DNA of 64,000 nucleotides from Bradyrhizobium sp. CSA207 (GTDB lineage: Bacteria > Pseudomonadota > Alphaproteobacteria > Rhizobiales > Xanthobacteraceae): the NCBI RefSeq assembly GCF_029051685.1, contig NZ_JAACFT010000003.1:248001-312000 (forward strand), in the 5' to 3' direction. This document shows, in pieces, positions 8,205 to 16,851 of this stretch (the first letter of the stretch is position 1; each line of letters starts with the position of its first letter). The position numbers and the translations under genes are program-made. The notes under the pieces are model-generated. The model was not told where the DNA came from. It did not search any database and saw nothing but the letters and a program-made list of their open reading frames with translations.

Positions 8205-9377
8205 CTAGCCCGCTGGCATCCCTGTCTCCACCAGCCGCACCCAGTATGACGCGCCGTGGCCGAGAATGTTGTCGTTGAAGACGTAGGCCGGGTGATGGCA
8301 ATCGTTGCCATCGCCCATGCCGACCAGGATCATGGCGCCTGGCCGAGCCTCCAGCATGAACGAAAAATCCTCGGCGCCCATCATCGGAATGAACTTCTCG
8401 TTGACGCGATCGGCGCCGACGATGTCGCGGGCGACCCCGGCGGCAACGCCGGCTTCGCGCGGATGGTTCATCGTCACCGGATACATGCGGGTGTATTTGG
8501 TCTCTGCCGAGCCGCCATAGGCGCGGGCGACGCTGTCGGCGACCTCGCCGATGCGGCGCTCGACGAGATCGCGGACTTCAGGATCGAGCGTGCGCACGGT
8601 GCCGCCGAGCTCGGCGACCTCGGGAATGATGTTGAAGGCGGTACCGGCATGGAATTGCGTGATCGAGATGACGGCGGATTTGAGCGGATCGACGTTGCGG
8701 GCGACGATCGACTGCAGCGCGCCCACGATCTGCGAGCCGATCAGGACGCTGTCGACCGACTTGTGCGGGCCGGCGCCGGCATGGCCGCCCTTGCCGTGAA
8801 CGGTGATCTGGACGTTGTCGGAGGAGGCGAGCATCGGGCCGGGCGTGGTTGCGAAATGACCCTCCGGCAGGCCCGGCATATTGTGCATGCCGTAGACTTC
8901 CTGGATGTTCCAGCGGGTCATCAGGCCGTCCTCGACCATCGCCTTGCCGCCGCCGCCGCCTTCCTCGGCGGGTTGGAAGATCATCACAGCCGTGCCGTCG
9001 AAATTGCGCGTCTCGGCGAGATATTTGGCCGCGCCCAAGAGCATGGCGGTGTGGCCGTCATGGCCGCAGGCGTGCATCTTGCCGGGGACCTTTGAAGCAT
9101 AGGACACGCCGGAAGTTTCCATGATCGGCAGCGCATCCATGTCGGCGCGCAGGCCGATGGTCTTGCCGGATGCGGACTTGCGGCCGCGGATCACGCCGAC
9201 CACGCCGGTGCGGCCGATGCCCGTCTCCACCTCGTCGCAGCCGAACTCGCGCAACTTGTCGGCGACGATGCCGGCGGTGCGGTGAACTTCGTAGAGCAAC
9301 TCCGGGTTCTCGTGGAAGTCGTGGCGCCAGGCGGCCATTTCGTCGGAGAGGGCGGCGATGCGGTTGACGATGGGCAT
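8205..9377 (-). CDS. M20 family metallopeptidase/amidohydrolase (hippurate hydrolase-like)
   Basis: 390 residues, typical for the M20D amidohydrolases that cleave N-acyl amino acids or related amides with two divalent metals. Metal-site and catalytic motifs: GLRADMDALP, KMHACGHDGHTAML, IFQPAEEGGGGG, VYGMHNMPGLPEG, and the C-terminal metal His in NDCHHPAYVFND. A dimerisation lid domain sits in the middle (VHGKGGHAGAGPHKSVD). The ATG at 9377 matches the family N-terminus (PIVNRIAALSDEMAAWRHDF); no strong ribosome site is seen. It is convergent with the caspase gene and shares direction with purB across a repeat element. Confidence 0.88.
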   Translation of the reverse strand: MPIVNRIAALSDEMAAWRHDFHENPELLYEVHRTAGIVADKLREFGCDEVETGIGRTGVVGVIRGRKSASGKTIGLRADMDALPIMETSGVSYASKVPGKMHACGHDGHTAMLLGAAKYLAETRNFDGTAVMIFQPAEEGGGGGKAMVEDGLMTRWNIQEVYGMHNMPGLPEGHFATTPGPMLASSDNVQITVHGKGGHAGAGPHKSVDSVLIGSQIVGALQSIVARNVDPLKSAVISITQFHAGTAFNIIPEVAELGGTVRTLDPEVRDLVERRIGEVADSVARAYGGSAETKYTRMYPVTMNHPREAGVAAGVARDIVGADRVNEKFIPMMGAEDFSFMLEARPGAMILVGMGDGNDCHHPAYVFNDNILGHGASYWVRLVETGMPAG

Positions 9378-9397
9378 GGGGGTCCGTTCTTTTGGTT

Positions 9398-9512
9398 CGT
9401 AGGGTGGGTTAGCTCTGCGGCTGCGCGAGCGCAGTCCGCTAGCGTAACCCACCTCGTTTGTTTCCGCGGAGACAGAAGTGCTGGGTTACGCCTTCGGCTA
9501 ACCCTCCCTACG
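9398..9512. repeat. Palindromic intergenic repeat (GGTGGGTTA/TAACCCACC type)
   Basis: Outer arms CGTAGGG (9398-9404) and CCCTACG (9506-9512). Inside is a nested inverted repeat GGTGGGTTA (9403-9411)/TAACCCACC (9445-9453), plus a further GGGTTA...TAACCC pair. It fills the space between purB and the M20 gene and ends four bases from the purB stop. It resembles REP-type elements of Bradyrhizobium. Confidence 0.7.
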
Positions 9513-9515
9513 ATC

Positions 9516-10823
9516 CTACGCTTCCCCGAACACGCGCTTGAAGATCGTGTCGACGTGCTTGAGGTGATAGCCGAGGTCGAACTGCTCCTCGATCTCGGCG
9601 TCGGAGAGATACTTCTTCACCTCGGCGTCCTTCTTCAGGAGCAGAAGGAAGTCGCCTTCGCCGCGCCAGACCGGCATGGCGTTGCGCTGCACCAGCTTGT
9701 AGGCATCCTCGCGGCTCGCGCCCTTCTGCGTCAGCGCCAGCAGCACGCGCTGCGAATGCACGAGGCCGCCGAGGCGGTCGAGGTTCTTCTGCATGTTGGC
9801 GGGATAGACCAGGAGCTTGTCGATCAGCCCGGCCAGACGCACCAGCGCGAAGTCGAGGGTCACGGTGGCATCGGGTCCCATCATGCGCTCGGCGGAGGAG
9901 TGCGAGATATCGCGCTCGTGCCAGAGCACGACGTTCTCCAGCGCCGGCGTCACATAGGCTCGCACCATGCGCGAGAGACCGGTGAGATTTTCCGAGAGCA
10001 CCGGGTTGCGCTTGTGCGGCATCGCCGACGAGCCCTTTTGCCCTTCGGAGAAGAACTCTTCGGCTTCCAGCACCTCGGTGCGCTGCATGTGGCGGATCTC
10101 GACCGCGAGACGCTCGACCGAGGAGGCGATCACGCCAAGGGTCGAAAAATACATTGCGTGGCGGTCGCGCGGGATCACCTGGGTCGAGATCGGCTCAGGC
10201 ACGAGCCCCATGGCTTTGGCGACATGCGCCTCGACGCGCGGATCGATCTGCGCAAACGTGCCGACCGCGCCGGAGATGGCGCAGGTCGCGACCTCCTTCC
10301 GCGCCGCGATCAGACGCTCCTTGGCGCGTGAGAATTCGGCATAGGCATAAGCGAGCTTGAGGCCGAACGTCACGGGCTCGGCATGGATGCCGTGCGAGCG
10401 GCCGATGGTCGGCGTCATCTTGTGCTCGAAGGCGCGCTTCTTCAGTGCGGCCAGCACCTTGTCGAGGTCGGCGAGCAACAGGTCGGCGGCGCGGGTAAGC
10501 TGGACGTTGAGGCAGGTGTCGAGCACGTCGGACGAGGTCATGCCCTGGTGCACGAAGCGGGCTTCGGGGCCGACGATCTCGGCGAGGTGGGTCAGGAAGG
10601 CGATGACATCGTGCTTGGTCTCGCGCTCGATCTCGTCGATGCGGGCGACGTCGAAGGTGGCGTTCTTCGCCTTCTCCCAGACCGTCTTGGCGGCTTGTTT
10701 CGGGATCGTCCCGAGCTCCGCGAGGGCGTCCGCCGCGTGCGCTTCGATCTCGAACCAGATCTTGAACCGGGTCTGCGGCTCCCAGATCGAGGCCATTTCC
10801 GGGCGGGTATAGCGGGGGATCAT
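9516..10823 (-). CDS. purB: Adenylosuccinate lyase
   Basis: 435-residue fumarase/aspartase-superfamily enzyme. It cleaves SAICAR to AICAR and adenylosuccinate to AMP, both releasing fumarate, in purine synthesis. Family signature GSSAMPHKRNP is intact. Other conserved sites are FVHQGMTSSDVLDT, GRSHGIHAEPVTFG (catalytic His region) and ISHSSAERMMGPDA. The start ATG at 10823 (MIPRYTRPEM, the usual purB N-terminus) has a GGAG site 8 bases upstream; the longer frame upstream is rejected. The gene is monocistronic as far as visible. Confidence 0.96.
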   Translation of the reverse strand: MIPRYTRPEMASIWEPQTRFKIWFEIEAHAADALAELGTIPKQAAKTVWEKAKNATFDVARIDEIERETKHDVIAFLTHLAEIVGPEARFVHQGMTSSDVLDTCLNVQLTRAADLLLADLDKVLAALKKRAFEHKMTPTIGRSHGIHAEPVTFGLKLAYAYAEFSRAKERLIAARKEVATCAISGAVGTFAQIDPRVEAHVAKAMGLVPEPISTQVIPRDRHAMYFSTLGVIASSVERLAVEIRHMQRTEVLEAEEFFSEGQKGSSAMPHKRNPVLSENLTGLSRMVRAYVTPALENVVLWHERDISHSSAERMMGPDATVTLDFALVRLAGLIDKLLVYPANMQKNLDRLGGLVHSQRVLLALTQKGASREDAYKLVQRNAMPVWRGEGDFLLLLKKDAEVKKYLSDAEIEEQFDLGYHLKHVDTIFKRVFGEA

Positions 10824-11203
10824 CTGACGGCTCCAAAGAGGTGGGCAGGGCGCGGCCCAGGGGACGCAAAGGACGGCTCCGGCCAAAATGCTTTTTACGC
10901 CGCGATTTAGCAGAGCGGGGAGGGCGAAACAAATGGCGCCGATAAGGTAGCGGGGGATGAGTGGGGGCAGGTTACCGGACCCGGCCTCTCCTGTCTGGAG
11001 CCGGCCGGGCCCAGAAATTAACTATCAATCACGGATCATTGAATGACAGATATTGAAATCTGTCAGCGAGACGTGTATATCCGTTCCCGGACGCTCCGAT
11101 TGGGCGTCCCGCGCCATCCCCAAAAGCCCCGACGTCCGAAACGAATGCGGATCGAGGGCGAAATTGAAGAGAGGGGCCCGTGGACGAATGGAGACTTACG
11201 ACA
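10824..11203. other. Intergenic region upstream of purB
   Basis: About 380 bases without a convincing gene. It must hold the purB promoter (minus strand) and signals for the rightward genes. It contains the inverted repeat listed at 11044-11065. I see no tRNA or known structured RNA in it. Confidence 0.5.
11044..11065. promoter_or_regulatory. Operator-like inverted repeat TGACAGAT-N6-ATCTGTCA
   Basis: Perfect 8-bp arms with a 6-base spacer, 138 bases upstream of a possible 33-residue ORF and about 330 bases upstream of a TetR gene. The geometry fits a dimeric regulator. Which gene it controls is not shown by sequence. Confidence 0.4.
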
Positions 11204-11305
11204 ATGACGACCGAAATCATCAATTTGACCGGGACGATTGGGCATTGGCTCAATTTACTGGTGGCGCGCCAGATCGCGGCGCAGGCTGCAAAACTGCCTC
11301 ATTAA
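11204..11305 (+). CDS. Possible 33-residue small protein
   Basis: ATG 11204 to TAA 11305. GGAG lies about 10 bases ahead of the start. The peptide (TIGHWLNLLVARQIAAQA in the middle) looks like one amphipathic helix, and codon third positions are GC-rich as in real genes here. It sits just upstream of the TetR gene on the same strand. No family recognised. A 105-residue frame over the same bases (11053-11370) has a less protein-like composition. Confidence 0.35.
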   Translation: MTTEIINLTGTIGHWLNLLVARQIAAQAAKLPH

Positions 11306-11395
11306 GACGAGAGCTTTCCGAAACGACCGGCAGGGGCGCTTCGGAAGCAGCTCCATCGCCGGGCAACTGAGCCTCAACGGGAACATGGTGCTGGC

Positions 11396-11983
11396 ATGAA
11401 CGAAGCCGTTATCTTGACGCCGGAGCGAATCCTCGAAGTCACCGAGGATGTGCTCAGGCGCTACGGACTTGCCAAGGCCACCGTGGTTGACGTTGCCCGC
11501 GCGCTCGATGTCAGCCACGGCAGCGTCTATCGACATTTTCCGAGCAAGGCCTCGCTGCGGGAGGCCGTTGCAAAGCGCTGGCTGGACCGTATCGATGCGC
11601 CGTTGCGCCAGATCGCCGAGGAGCAGGGCCCCGCGCCGGTGCGGCTGGACCGCTGGCTGCGCACGCTGTTCGACGCCAAGCGCTCGCGCGTCCTCGACGA
11701 CCCCGAGATGTTCGAGACCTATCTGACACTGGCGCGCGAAGCCTGTGCGGCCGTCAGGTGTCACAAGGACACCATGATCGACCAGATCGCGTCGATCCTG
11801 TCCGATGGCGTGAAGCAGGGCGTATTCGCTGTGAGCGACGTCAAGACGACCGCGCGCGCCATCTTCGACGCCACTGTCCGCTTCCACCATCCGGCCCATG
11901 CCGACGAGTGGAAGGATGCCGATTTGCCCGCGCGTGTCGACGCGACGCTTGCACTGGTGCTGCGCGGGTTGAAGGCTGCCTAG
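11396..11983 (+). CDS. TetR family transcriptional regulator
   Basis: 195 residues. N-terminal helix-turn-helix domain about 8-55: ILEVTEDVLRRYGLAKATVV, then DVARALDVSHGSVYRHFPSK with the recognition-helix tail SVYRHFPSKASL typical of TetR. C-terminal ligand/dimer domain about 75-195. No ligand can be inferred. No metabolic partner is adjacent: a hypothetical gene is convergent on the right and a possible micro-ORF lies upstream. The inverted repeat at 11044-11065 could be its operator, though it is far. Confidence 0.85.
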   Translation: MNEAVILTPERILEVTEDVLRRYGLAKATVVDVARALDVSHGSVYRHFPSKASLREAVAKRWLDRIDAPLRQIAEEQGPAPVRLDRWLRTLFDAKRSRVLDDPEMFETYLTLAREACAAVRCHKDTMIDQIASILSDGVKQGVFAVSDVKTTARAIFDATVRFHHPAHADEWKDADLPARVDATLALVLRGLKAA

Positions 11984-12015
11984 GGACGGATGCCCATCCG
12001 CTTGTAACGGCTGTT

Positions 12016-12318
12016 TCAACCTCGTCCCTTGTGGAGGAGAGCGCTTTCACGCGCCGGCGAGGCGTGAGAGGCCCGCTTGGTCGCATGAAATGCGCCATCC
12101 GACGGCACGATCGGCGGGCTCTCCGGATAGGCGTTGACTTCGACTTCGACAAGGTCCTTTGACCGCTTTCGTAGTCGATAGAGTGTCAGCTGTTGTTCGA
12201 GCATGGGGCAGCGGAAGCTGACGACGGCCGTATCTGGCAGGCGGCAAAGCTCGTCGATGAGCTCGCCTACAGTGATGATCGCGGGATGGGCGGCTACCTT
12301 GTGAATGGCCTTACTCAT
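12016..12318 (-). CDS. Conserved-looking hypothetical protein
   Basis: 100 residues from ATG 12318, with GGAGGA as ribosome site. N-half is ordered (PAIITVGELIDELCRLPDTA, then VSFRCPMLEQQLTLYRLRKR); the last 30 residues are Ser/Ala/Arg-rich and probably flexible. No family recognised. The upstream in-frame extension to 12492 overlaps the response-regulator gene and is rejected. A GGAAC...GTT promoter-like pair lies just upstream, which would suit general stress control. Confidence 0.55.
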   Translation of the reverse strand: MSKAIHKVAAHPAIITVGELIDELCRLPDTAVVSFRCPMLEQQLTLYRLRKRSKDLVEVEVNAYPESPPIVPSDGAFHATKRASHASPARESALLHKGRG

Positions 12319-12343
12319 GGCGTTATTCCTCCACTCTGCTACC

Positions 12344-12369
12344 AACAGAAGCCGAATGGAGTCCGTTCC
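12344..12369 (-). promoter_or_regulatory. Possible EcfG-type (general stress sigma) promoter
   Basis: On the minus strand GGAAC (12369-12365), 18 bases, GTT (12346-12344). The alphaproteobacterial EcfG consensus is GGAAC-N16/17-CGTT; here the -10 reads TGTT at spacing 17. It ends about 25 bases from the start codon of the 100-residue hypothetical. One mismatch and no other support. Confidence 0.3.
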
Positions 12370-12470
12370 AATCTGTCCAGCAATAACAGGGCAGCAATCA
12401 TCGGAAACGTCACATGAGACCAAGCGCATCTGGAGCGATGCGCAAGGATCTCCGTGCGACAGCATTGCTG

Positions 12471-13136
12471 CTAAATCTTCGTCAGCCCGCAAGCCGCGGC
12501 CAGCCGCACCAGCTGTGCATCCGTGCGTGCGCCGGTTTTCGTCTTGATCAGATAGTGATAGTTCTGCACCGTCTTCACACTGAGATTGAGGTGCGCCGCA
12601 ATCTGTTCGGTCGTCGCGCCGCCGGCGAACTGTCGCAGGATCTCGATCTCGCGTTCGCCCAGTTGATCCAGCGCCGAGCCGGTCGGTGACAGGCTGTCAT
12701 CGGCGAGCACATGCGCGATGTCGTCGCTCATGGCGCGCTCGCCGCGCGCGACGGCGCGGATCGCGCCGACGACCGCTGAGGGCTCGCTGCTTTTGGTGAC
12801 GAAGCCGCTGGCACCGGCGTTGAAGGCGGCTTTCACCAGCACAGCCTCGTTGTGCATGGTGAAGACGAGAATGCGTGCCCGCGGGCTGCGCGCGCGGATG
12901 TTGCGGATCGCCTCCAGCCCGCTCGCGCCCGGCATCGAGATGTCCATCACGATGACGTCGGGATCATGCGCCTTGAATGCGGCGTAGGCGTCCGCGGCAT
13001 TGTCGGCTTCCGCCACGACACGCAGATCGCCCTGGCTCTCCAGCACGCGCCGGTAGCCTTGCCGGACGATCGGGTGATCGTCGACCAGCAGCACGGAGAT
13101 GCCTGTTGCCGCGACCTCGCTCATCGTGGCCCTCAT
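12471..13136 (-). CDS. NarL/LuxR-type response regulator
   Basis: 221 residues. Receiver domain 13-130 with acidic pair LLVDDHPIV, phospho-acceptor Asp65 in VIVMDISMPG and the Lys in GFVTKSS. A LuxR-type helix-turn-helix runs about 150-215 (LGEREIEILRQFAGGATTEQ, LNLSVKTVQNYH). ATG 13136 overlaps the stop of the kinase gene by 4 bases (ATGA), so the two are translationally coupled. It is the DNA-binding output of the pair; target genes unknown. Confidence 0.92.
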   Translation of the reverse strand: MRATMSEVAATGISVLLVDDHPIVRQGYRRVLESQGDLRVVAEADNAADAYAAFKAHDPDVIVMDISMPGASGLEAIRNIRARSPRARILVFTMHNEAVLVKAAFNAGASGFVTKSSEPSAVVGAIRAVARGERAMSDDIAHVLADDSLSPTGSALDQLGEREIEILRQFAGGATTEQIAAHLNLSVKTVQNYHYLIKTKTGARTDAQLVRLAAACGLTKI

Positions 13137-14503
13137 GCGGCGAGCGGGATCATGGCGGCGACGCTCAGGCCGCGATTGGCAGGCAGGATCGACAGCGATC
13201 CGCCGGCCGCGGCCAGGCGCTCGCGGATGCCGGTGAGGCCGAAGCCGGCCGACTGCGCCACCCGCGCCGCGTCACCGCCGCCATCGTCCTCGACGCGGAT
13301 CAGAAGCGCATCGTCCTCGCCCGTGCGCCGCTCGACGCGCAGGGAGATCTCGCGTGCCGCGCCGTGGCGTAGCGCGTTGGTCAGGCATTCCTGGGTGACG
13401 CGATAGGCGGTGGTGGCGGCGGGGCCGCTGATGTCGGTGAAATCGCCCCTGAGATCGAGCTGGATCGTCGGCTGCGTAGCGCTCTGCGAGCGCCAGCTGT
13501 CAACGAGATTGACGAGGCTTGCCTCCAACCCGAACTCCTCGGGCAGCGGATTGCGCAGGCGCTTCAGCGCATCGCGCAGCGAGGCCATCAAATGATGCGT
13601 GGCCTGGGAGATCATGCGCGCGTCCTGCGCGATGCCGCTATCGCCGTTCTGCCTTGCGCCCGCGGTCTCGATCGTGTTGGCGAAGGCGAGGATGGCCGAG
13701 AGATTTTGCCCGAACTCGTCGTGCAGCTCGCGGGCGAGCGCGCGCCGCTCGTCGTCGCGGATCTCGAGCAGGCGCCGCGTCAGCGCCGCGCGCTGCTCGG
13801 TGGCTTCCTCCAGACGGCTGCCGAGCGCGTCGACGGCGCCCCCGATCATCGCAAGTTCCATCGAGCGGAACCGCGGAAGTTTCGTGCGATATTGCCCGCG
13901 CGCCATGCGCTGCAAGGCGGTGACGATCGCCCGTGCCGGGGCCAGCGTGTGCGCGATCGCGAGCGAGGCCAGCAACGCGATTGCGGCCGCCATCAGCAGC
14001 GCGACGTCGATCACGTTGAGGATGTACTCCCAGGCGAGCGAGACCGCGGCTGCGGCATCCGGCGTCGCAACGACCGCGCCGGCGGACGCGGCGCGCGGAC
14101 TGACCGGCCGCACCACCTCGGCATGGCTGCCAAGGAAGGTGGGCACGATCGATGCGAACCAGCGCGGTGGCGTCTTGCCGATGCCCTGGCTTTGGCCGCA
14201 AAGTGGCTTTTCGAATGCCGCCGCGGGCTGGAATTCGACGCAGACGCCGGGCGAGATCAGCTTCATCGTCTCCAGCGTGCGCCAGTCCGGAGCCGGCAGC
14301 AGATGCTCGCGCTCTCTGCTGCTGCGCAACAGGAGCTCCCGCCAATACAGCGCCTGAAGCGCCTGCGCGACCCGCTGCGCGGAGGCCGCAGTCGCCCGGT
14401 CGACGCTGCGATAGGCGTCGAACGTGGCCCACACCGTGGCGGCGGCGAGGCACAGCGCGACGATGACAAGCAAGCGGGCGATAAGCTGAAGCACAAGGCG
14501 CAT
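13133..14503 (-). CDS. NarX/MoxY-type sensor histidine kinase
   Basis: 456 residues. TM1 about 5-27, periplasmic sensor about 28-160 with no recognised fold, TM2 about 165-190 (ALLMAAAIALLASLAIAHTL), HAMP about 185-240. HisKA_3 phospho-acceptor helix has DDERRALARELHDEFGQNLS (His in the ELHDEFGQ box). HATPase: TQECLTNALRHG (N box), VEDDGGG (G1) and FGLTGIRERL (G2). It phosphorylates the coupled response regulator. The sensor region (two Cys: CVEF and PLCG) gives no clue to the signal. Confidence 0.9.
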   Translation of the reverse strand: MRLVLQLIARLLVIVALCLAAATVWATFDAYRSVDRATAASAQRVAQALQALYWRELLLRSSREREHLLPAPDWRTLETMKLISPGVCVEFQPAAAFEKPLCGQSQGIGKTPPRWFASIVPTFLGSHAEVVRPVSPRAASAGAVVATPDAAAAVSLAWEYILNVIDVALLMAAAIALLASLAIAHTLAPARAIVTALQRMARGQYRTKLPRFRSMELAMIGGAVDALGSRLEEATEQRAALTRRLLEIRDDERRALARELHDEFGQNLSAILAFANTIETAGARQNGDSGIAQDARMISQATHHLMASLRDALKRLRNPLPEEFGLEASLVNLVDSWRSQSATQPTIQLDLRGDFTDISGPAATTAYRVTQECLTNALRHGAAREISLRVERRTGEDDALLIRVEDDGGGDAARVAQSAGFGLTGIRERLAAAGGSLSILPANRGLSVAAMIPLAA

Positions 14504-14698
14504 GCGATCACCCCAAAGTTTGGTAAGGTCAGACTAACAACGCCGCCGCGCCTTGCCAATTGCGGGGAACGGCAGGATCGCAGTTCGGGCAAATTTCCCA
14601 AGCCGGATTGGGCATGGCTCTTTGGACCCAGCGCGGCGGCTTTGATCTAATGGGCGAGGAATCGCAGGCCGGGAATCGCAGGTCGGGAGCAGTGCAGC

Positions 14699-15469
14699 AT
14701 GAGTTCGATGACGATAGGACCGATCGCGGGCAGCGCTGCCGACCCGTCCGAGCGCAGCGCGCTGCTGTTCTGGATGATCTTCACCGGGCTTTCGATCTTC
14801 GCCGTCGTGCTGCTGTGGCGGTTCGGCCTGATCCACCTGATGCTGACCTCGGACCGGACCTACATTTCGAGCGTGATCGCGCTGCTCTATGTCGTCACCT
14901 GCGGCCATTGCTTCCTGCGGACCCGGGCGATCGAACGCGAAGGGGCGGCGGCACGACGCTGCCGCGCGGTGCTCGCAGCGCCTGACGGCAGCAAGGCGCT
15001 CGATGCGAGCGCGGCGGCGCTGCCGCGCGGCTTGGTGCGGGATCACATCGAAAGTCTGGTGACCAAGGCCACGGCGCAGGACTTCCAGCGGGTCGACCAG
15101 ACGCTGCTGCTGCGGACGCTGGCCGACCGCCTGCGGGGGTCCAACGGGTTCGGCGCCTTCGTCTCCGACACGCTGATGAAGCTCGGCCTGCTCGGCACCA
15201 TCGTCGGCTTCATCATCATGCTGGCGCCGATCGCGGGGCTCGACGCGGCCGACAAGGTCGCGATGCGGTCGTCGATGGGGCTGATGAGCGACGGCATGGC
15301 GGTCGCGATGTACACGACGCTTGCAGGCCTTGTCGGCTCGATCCTGGTCCGGATTCAGTACTACATGCTGGACGCGGCGACTCAGCGGGTGTTCTCGGAC
15401 GCGGTGGTGCTGACCGAGACCTATGTGACGCCGGCTCTGGAACGTCGGCGTCCGGAAACGCCGTCATGA
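14699..15469 (+). CDS. MotA/TolQ/ExbB-like proton-channel family membrane protein
   Basis: 256 residues. Hydrophobic segments: about 22-44 (LLFWMIFTGLSIFAVVLLW), 57-76, 158-182 (GLLGTIVGFIIMLAPIAGL) and 198-222 (MAVAMYTTLAGLVGSILVRI). The pattern of the last two (LMKLGLLGTIVGFIIML, then GMAVAMYTTLAGL) matches the paired helices of ExbB/TolQ/MotA stators, with the conserved Gly-Thr and Thr-Thr positions. First of three overlapping genes. Its partner here is not a recognisable ExbD/TolR but the single-span protein downstream. Role: probable ion-driven motor or channel in the inner membrane; cargo unknown. Confidence 0.7.
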   Translation: MSSMTIGPIAGSAADPSERSALLFWMIFTGLSIFAVVLLWRFGLIHLMLTSDRTYISSVIALLYVVTCGHCFLRTRAIEREGAAARRCRAVLAAPDGSKALDASAAALPRGLVRDHIESLVTKATAQDFQRVDQTLLLRTLADRLRGSNGFGAFVSDTLMKLGLLGTIVGFIIMLAPIAGLDAADKVAMRSSMGLMSDGMAVAMYTTLAGLVGSILVRIQYYMLDAATQRVFSDAVVLTETYVTPALERRRPETPS

Positions 15470-16137
15470 TGGACGACTTCGGTCTCTATCCGCGCGAGGA
15501 GCCATTCGATCCGCTGGGCGTGATGCTGTTCAAGGCGCTCCAGGTGATCGCCTTCCTGTTCTTCCTCGCGCTGCTCGCGGTCTCCCCGGACGCCAAGGAC
15601 GGCAAGATCGACTCCAAGGCGGAGTTCATGATCACGCTCGACTGGCCGGACAGTCATCCCGACGATCTCGACCTGTTCGTGCAGGACCCTGTGGGCAACA
15701 TCGCCTGGTATCGCCACCGCGAGGCCGGCTTCCTCACGCTCGACCGTGACGACCGGGGCGGGGCCAACGATTTCATCATGGTCGCCGGCAAGAAGATCGC
15801 GTCGCCCATTCGCGAAGAGATTGTCACTGTGCGCGGCATCGTCGCCGGCGAATACACTGTCAACGTCTCGCATTTCGTGGCCACGACGGGCGAGCCGGTT
15901 TCGGCCAATGTGAAGGTGCAGAAACTCAACCCGACCGCGCAGGTGATCTTCGACAACAAATTCACGCTCGACCACACCGGCGACGAGAAGACCGCGGTGC
16001 GCTTCCGGCTCGATGCCGAAGGCAAGGTGGTCAATGTGGATCAGCGGCCGAAATCGCTGCTGGAGACGTTCCGCAGCAGTTGGCGCAATGGCGCGGACGT
16101 CGACCCGAAGACCGGCGTGAGGATGCGCCGTGAGTAA
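15466..16137 (+). CDS. Single-span membrane protein with DUF2135/YfaP-like extracytoplasmic domain
   Basis: 223 residues; starts with ATGA overlap on the ExbB-like gene. Short N-terminal cytoplasmic part, one membrane span about 20-42 (LFKALQVIAFLFFLALLAV), then an extracytoplasmic beta-rich domain: DDLDLFVQDPVGNIAWYRH, LTLDRDDRGGANDF, IVAGEYTVNVSHF. The sequence of aspartates and the 'DLDLFVxDPxG...GxYTVNV' shape resembles the calcium-binding-like beta sandwich of DUF2135/YfaP domains; this is my pattern reading. Topology equals ExbD/TolR (one N-terminal span plus periplasmic domain), so it may be the stator partner. Confidence 0.6.
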   Translation: MMDDFGLYPREEPFDPLGVMLFKALQVIAFLFFLALLAVSPDAKDGKIDSKAEFMITLDWPDSHPDDLDLFVQDPVGNIAWYRHREAGFLTLDRDDRGGANDFIMVAGKKIASPIREEIVTVRGIVAGEYTVNVSHFVATTGEPVSANVKVQKLNPTAQVIFDNKFTLDHTGDEKTAVRFRLDAEGKVVNVDQRPKSLLETFRSSWRNGADVDPKTGVRMRRE

Positions 16138-16735
16138 TTTGCAAACGGTCATCCTCACGCTGTCGGTCGCCTACGCCGTGATCGGCGCGCTGCTGCTGGT
16201 CGTACTGGTCTATGCGCGGCTGCACTGGTCGCTGAAGGCGATCGCGGTGGTCGTGACCAGCGCCTTCTACGTGGTCAGCTTCACGGAAATGCGCGGGCTG
16301 CTTGGCTGGGCCAGCGCGGACCGCCTGCCGGGCTCCTTCAAGCTGCTCCAGGCCCGCATCGTCGAGCCGCATTCGCTGGAGGGCGATCCCGGCTCGATCT
16401 ATCTGTGGGTCGAGGAGCTCGACGAGGACAATCGTCCGAGCGGCATCCCCCGGGCCTTTCGCGTGCCCTACAATGACAGGCTCGCCGACAAGACCCACGC
16501 GGCACAGAACGAGATCGCGGCGGGGCATCTGCAGGGCGGGCGCGCTGCGGATTTCGGCGGCGGTGAGGGCAGCCTGATCGACATGGTCCGGGAATATGTA
16601 ACGCCCAAGACGATCATGGAGACGAGCGGCGGCGACTCCTCGACCGGGGAGTTCAATGCACCGCCGGCCGGCGCGCAAGGCGCCGTGTTCACGCCGCTGC
16701 CGCCGCCCCGGATGCCGCCAAAGGACGAGCAATAG
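16130..16735 (+). CDS. Two-span membrane protein, third gene of the ExbB-like cluster
   Basis: 201 residues from a GTG that overlaps the previous stop by 8 bases. Spans about 6-29 (VILTLSVAYAVIGALLLVVLVYA) and 33-51. The rest (about 150 residues) contains SIYLWVEELDEDNRPSGIPR, FRVPYNDRLADKTHAAQNEI, and a Pro-rich tail (FTPLPPPRMPPKDEQ). No family recognised. The tight overlaps with both upstream genes say it belongs to the same complex. Confidence 0.6.
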   Translation: MSNLQTVILTLSVAYAVIGALLLVVLVYARLHWSLKAIAVVVTSAFYVVSFTEMRGLLGWASADRLPGSFKLLQARIVEPHSLEGDPGSIYLWVEELDEDNRPSGIPRAFRVPYNDRLADKTHAAQNEIAAGHLQGGRAADFGGGEGSLIDMVREYVTPKTIMETSGGDSSTGEFNAPPAGAQGAVFTPLPPPRMPPKDEQ

Positions 16736-16851
16736 GCCCTTCACCATTGCCGCGGGGCACGCTGGCAAACCGCGCCGCGCTGGCGCATCCTGTTGACCTC
16801 CCTCAATTTGGCCTTATCGGCTTTTGATAAGACCTCGAGGGTGGAGGGTGC

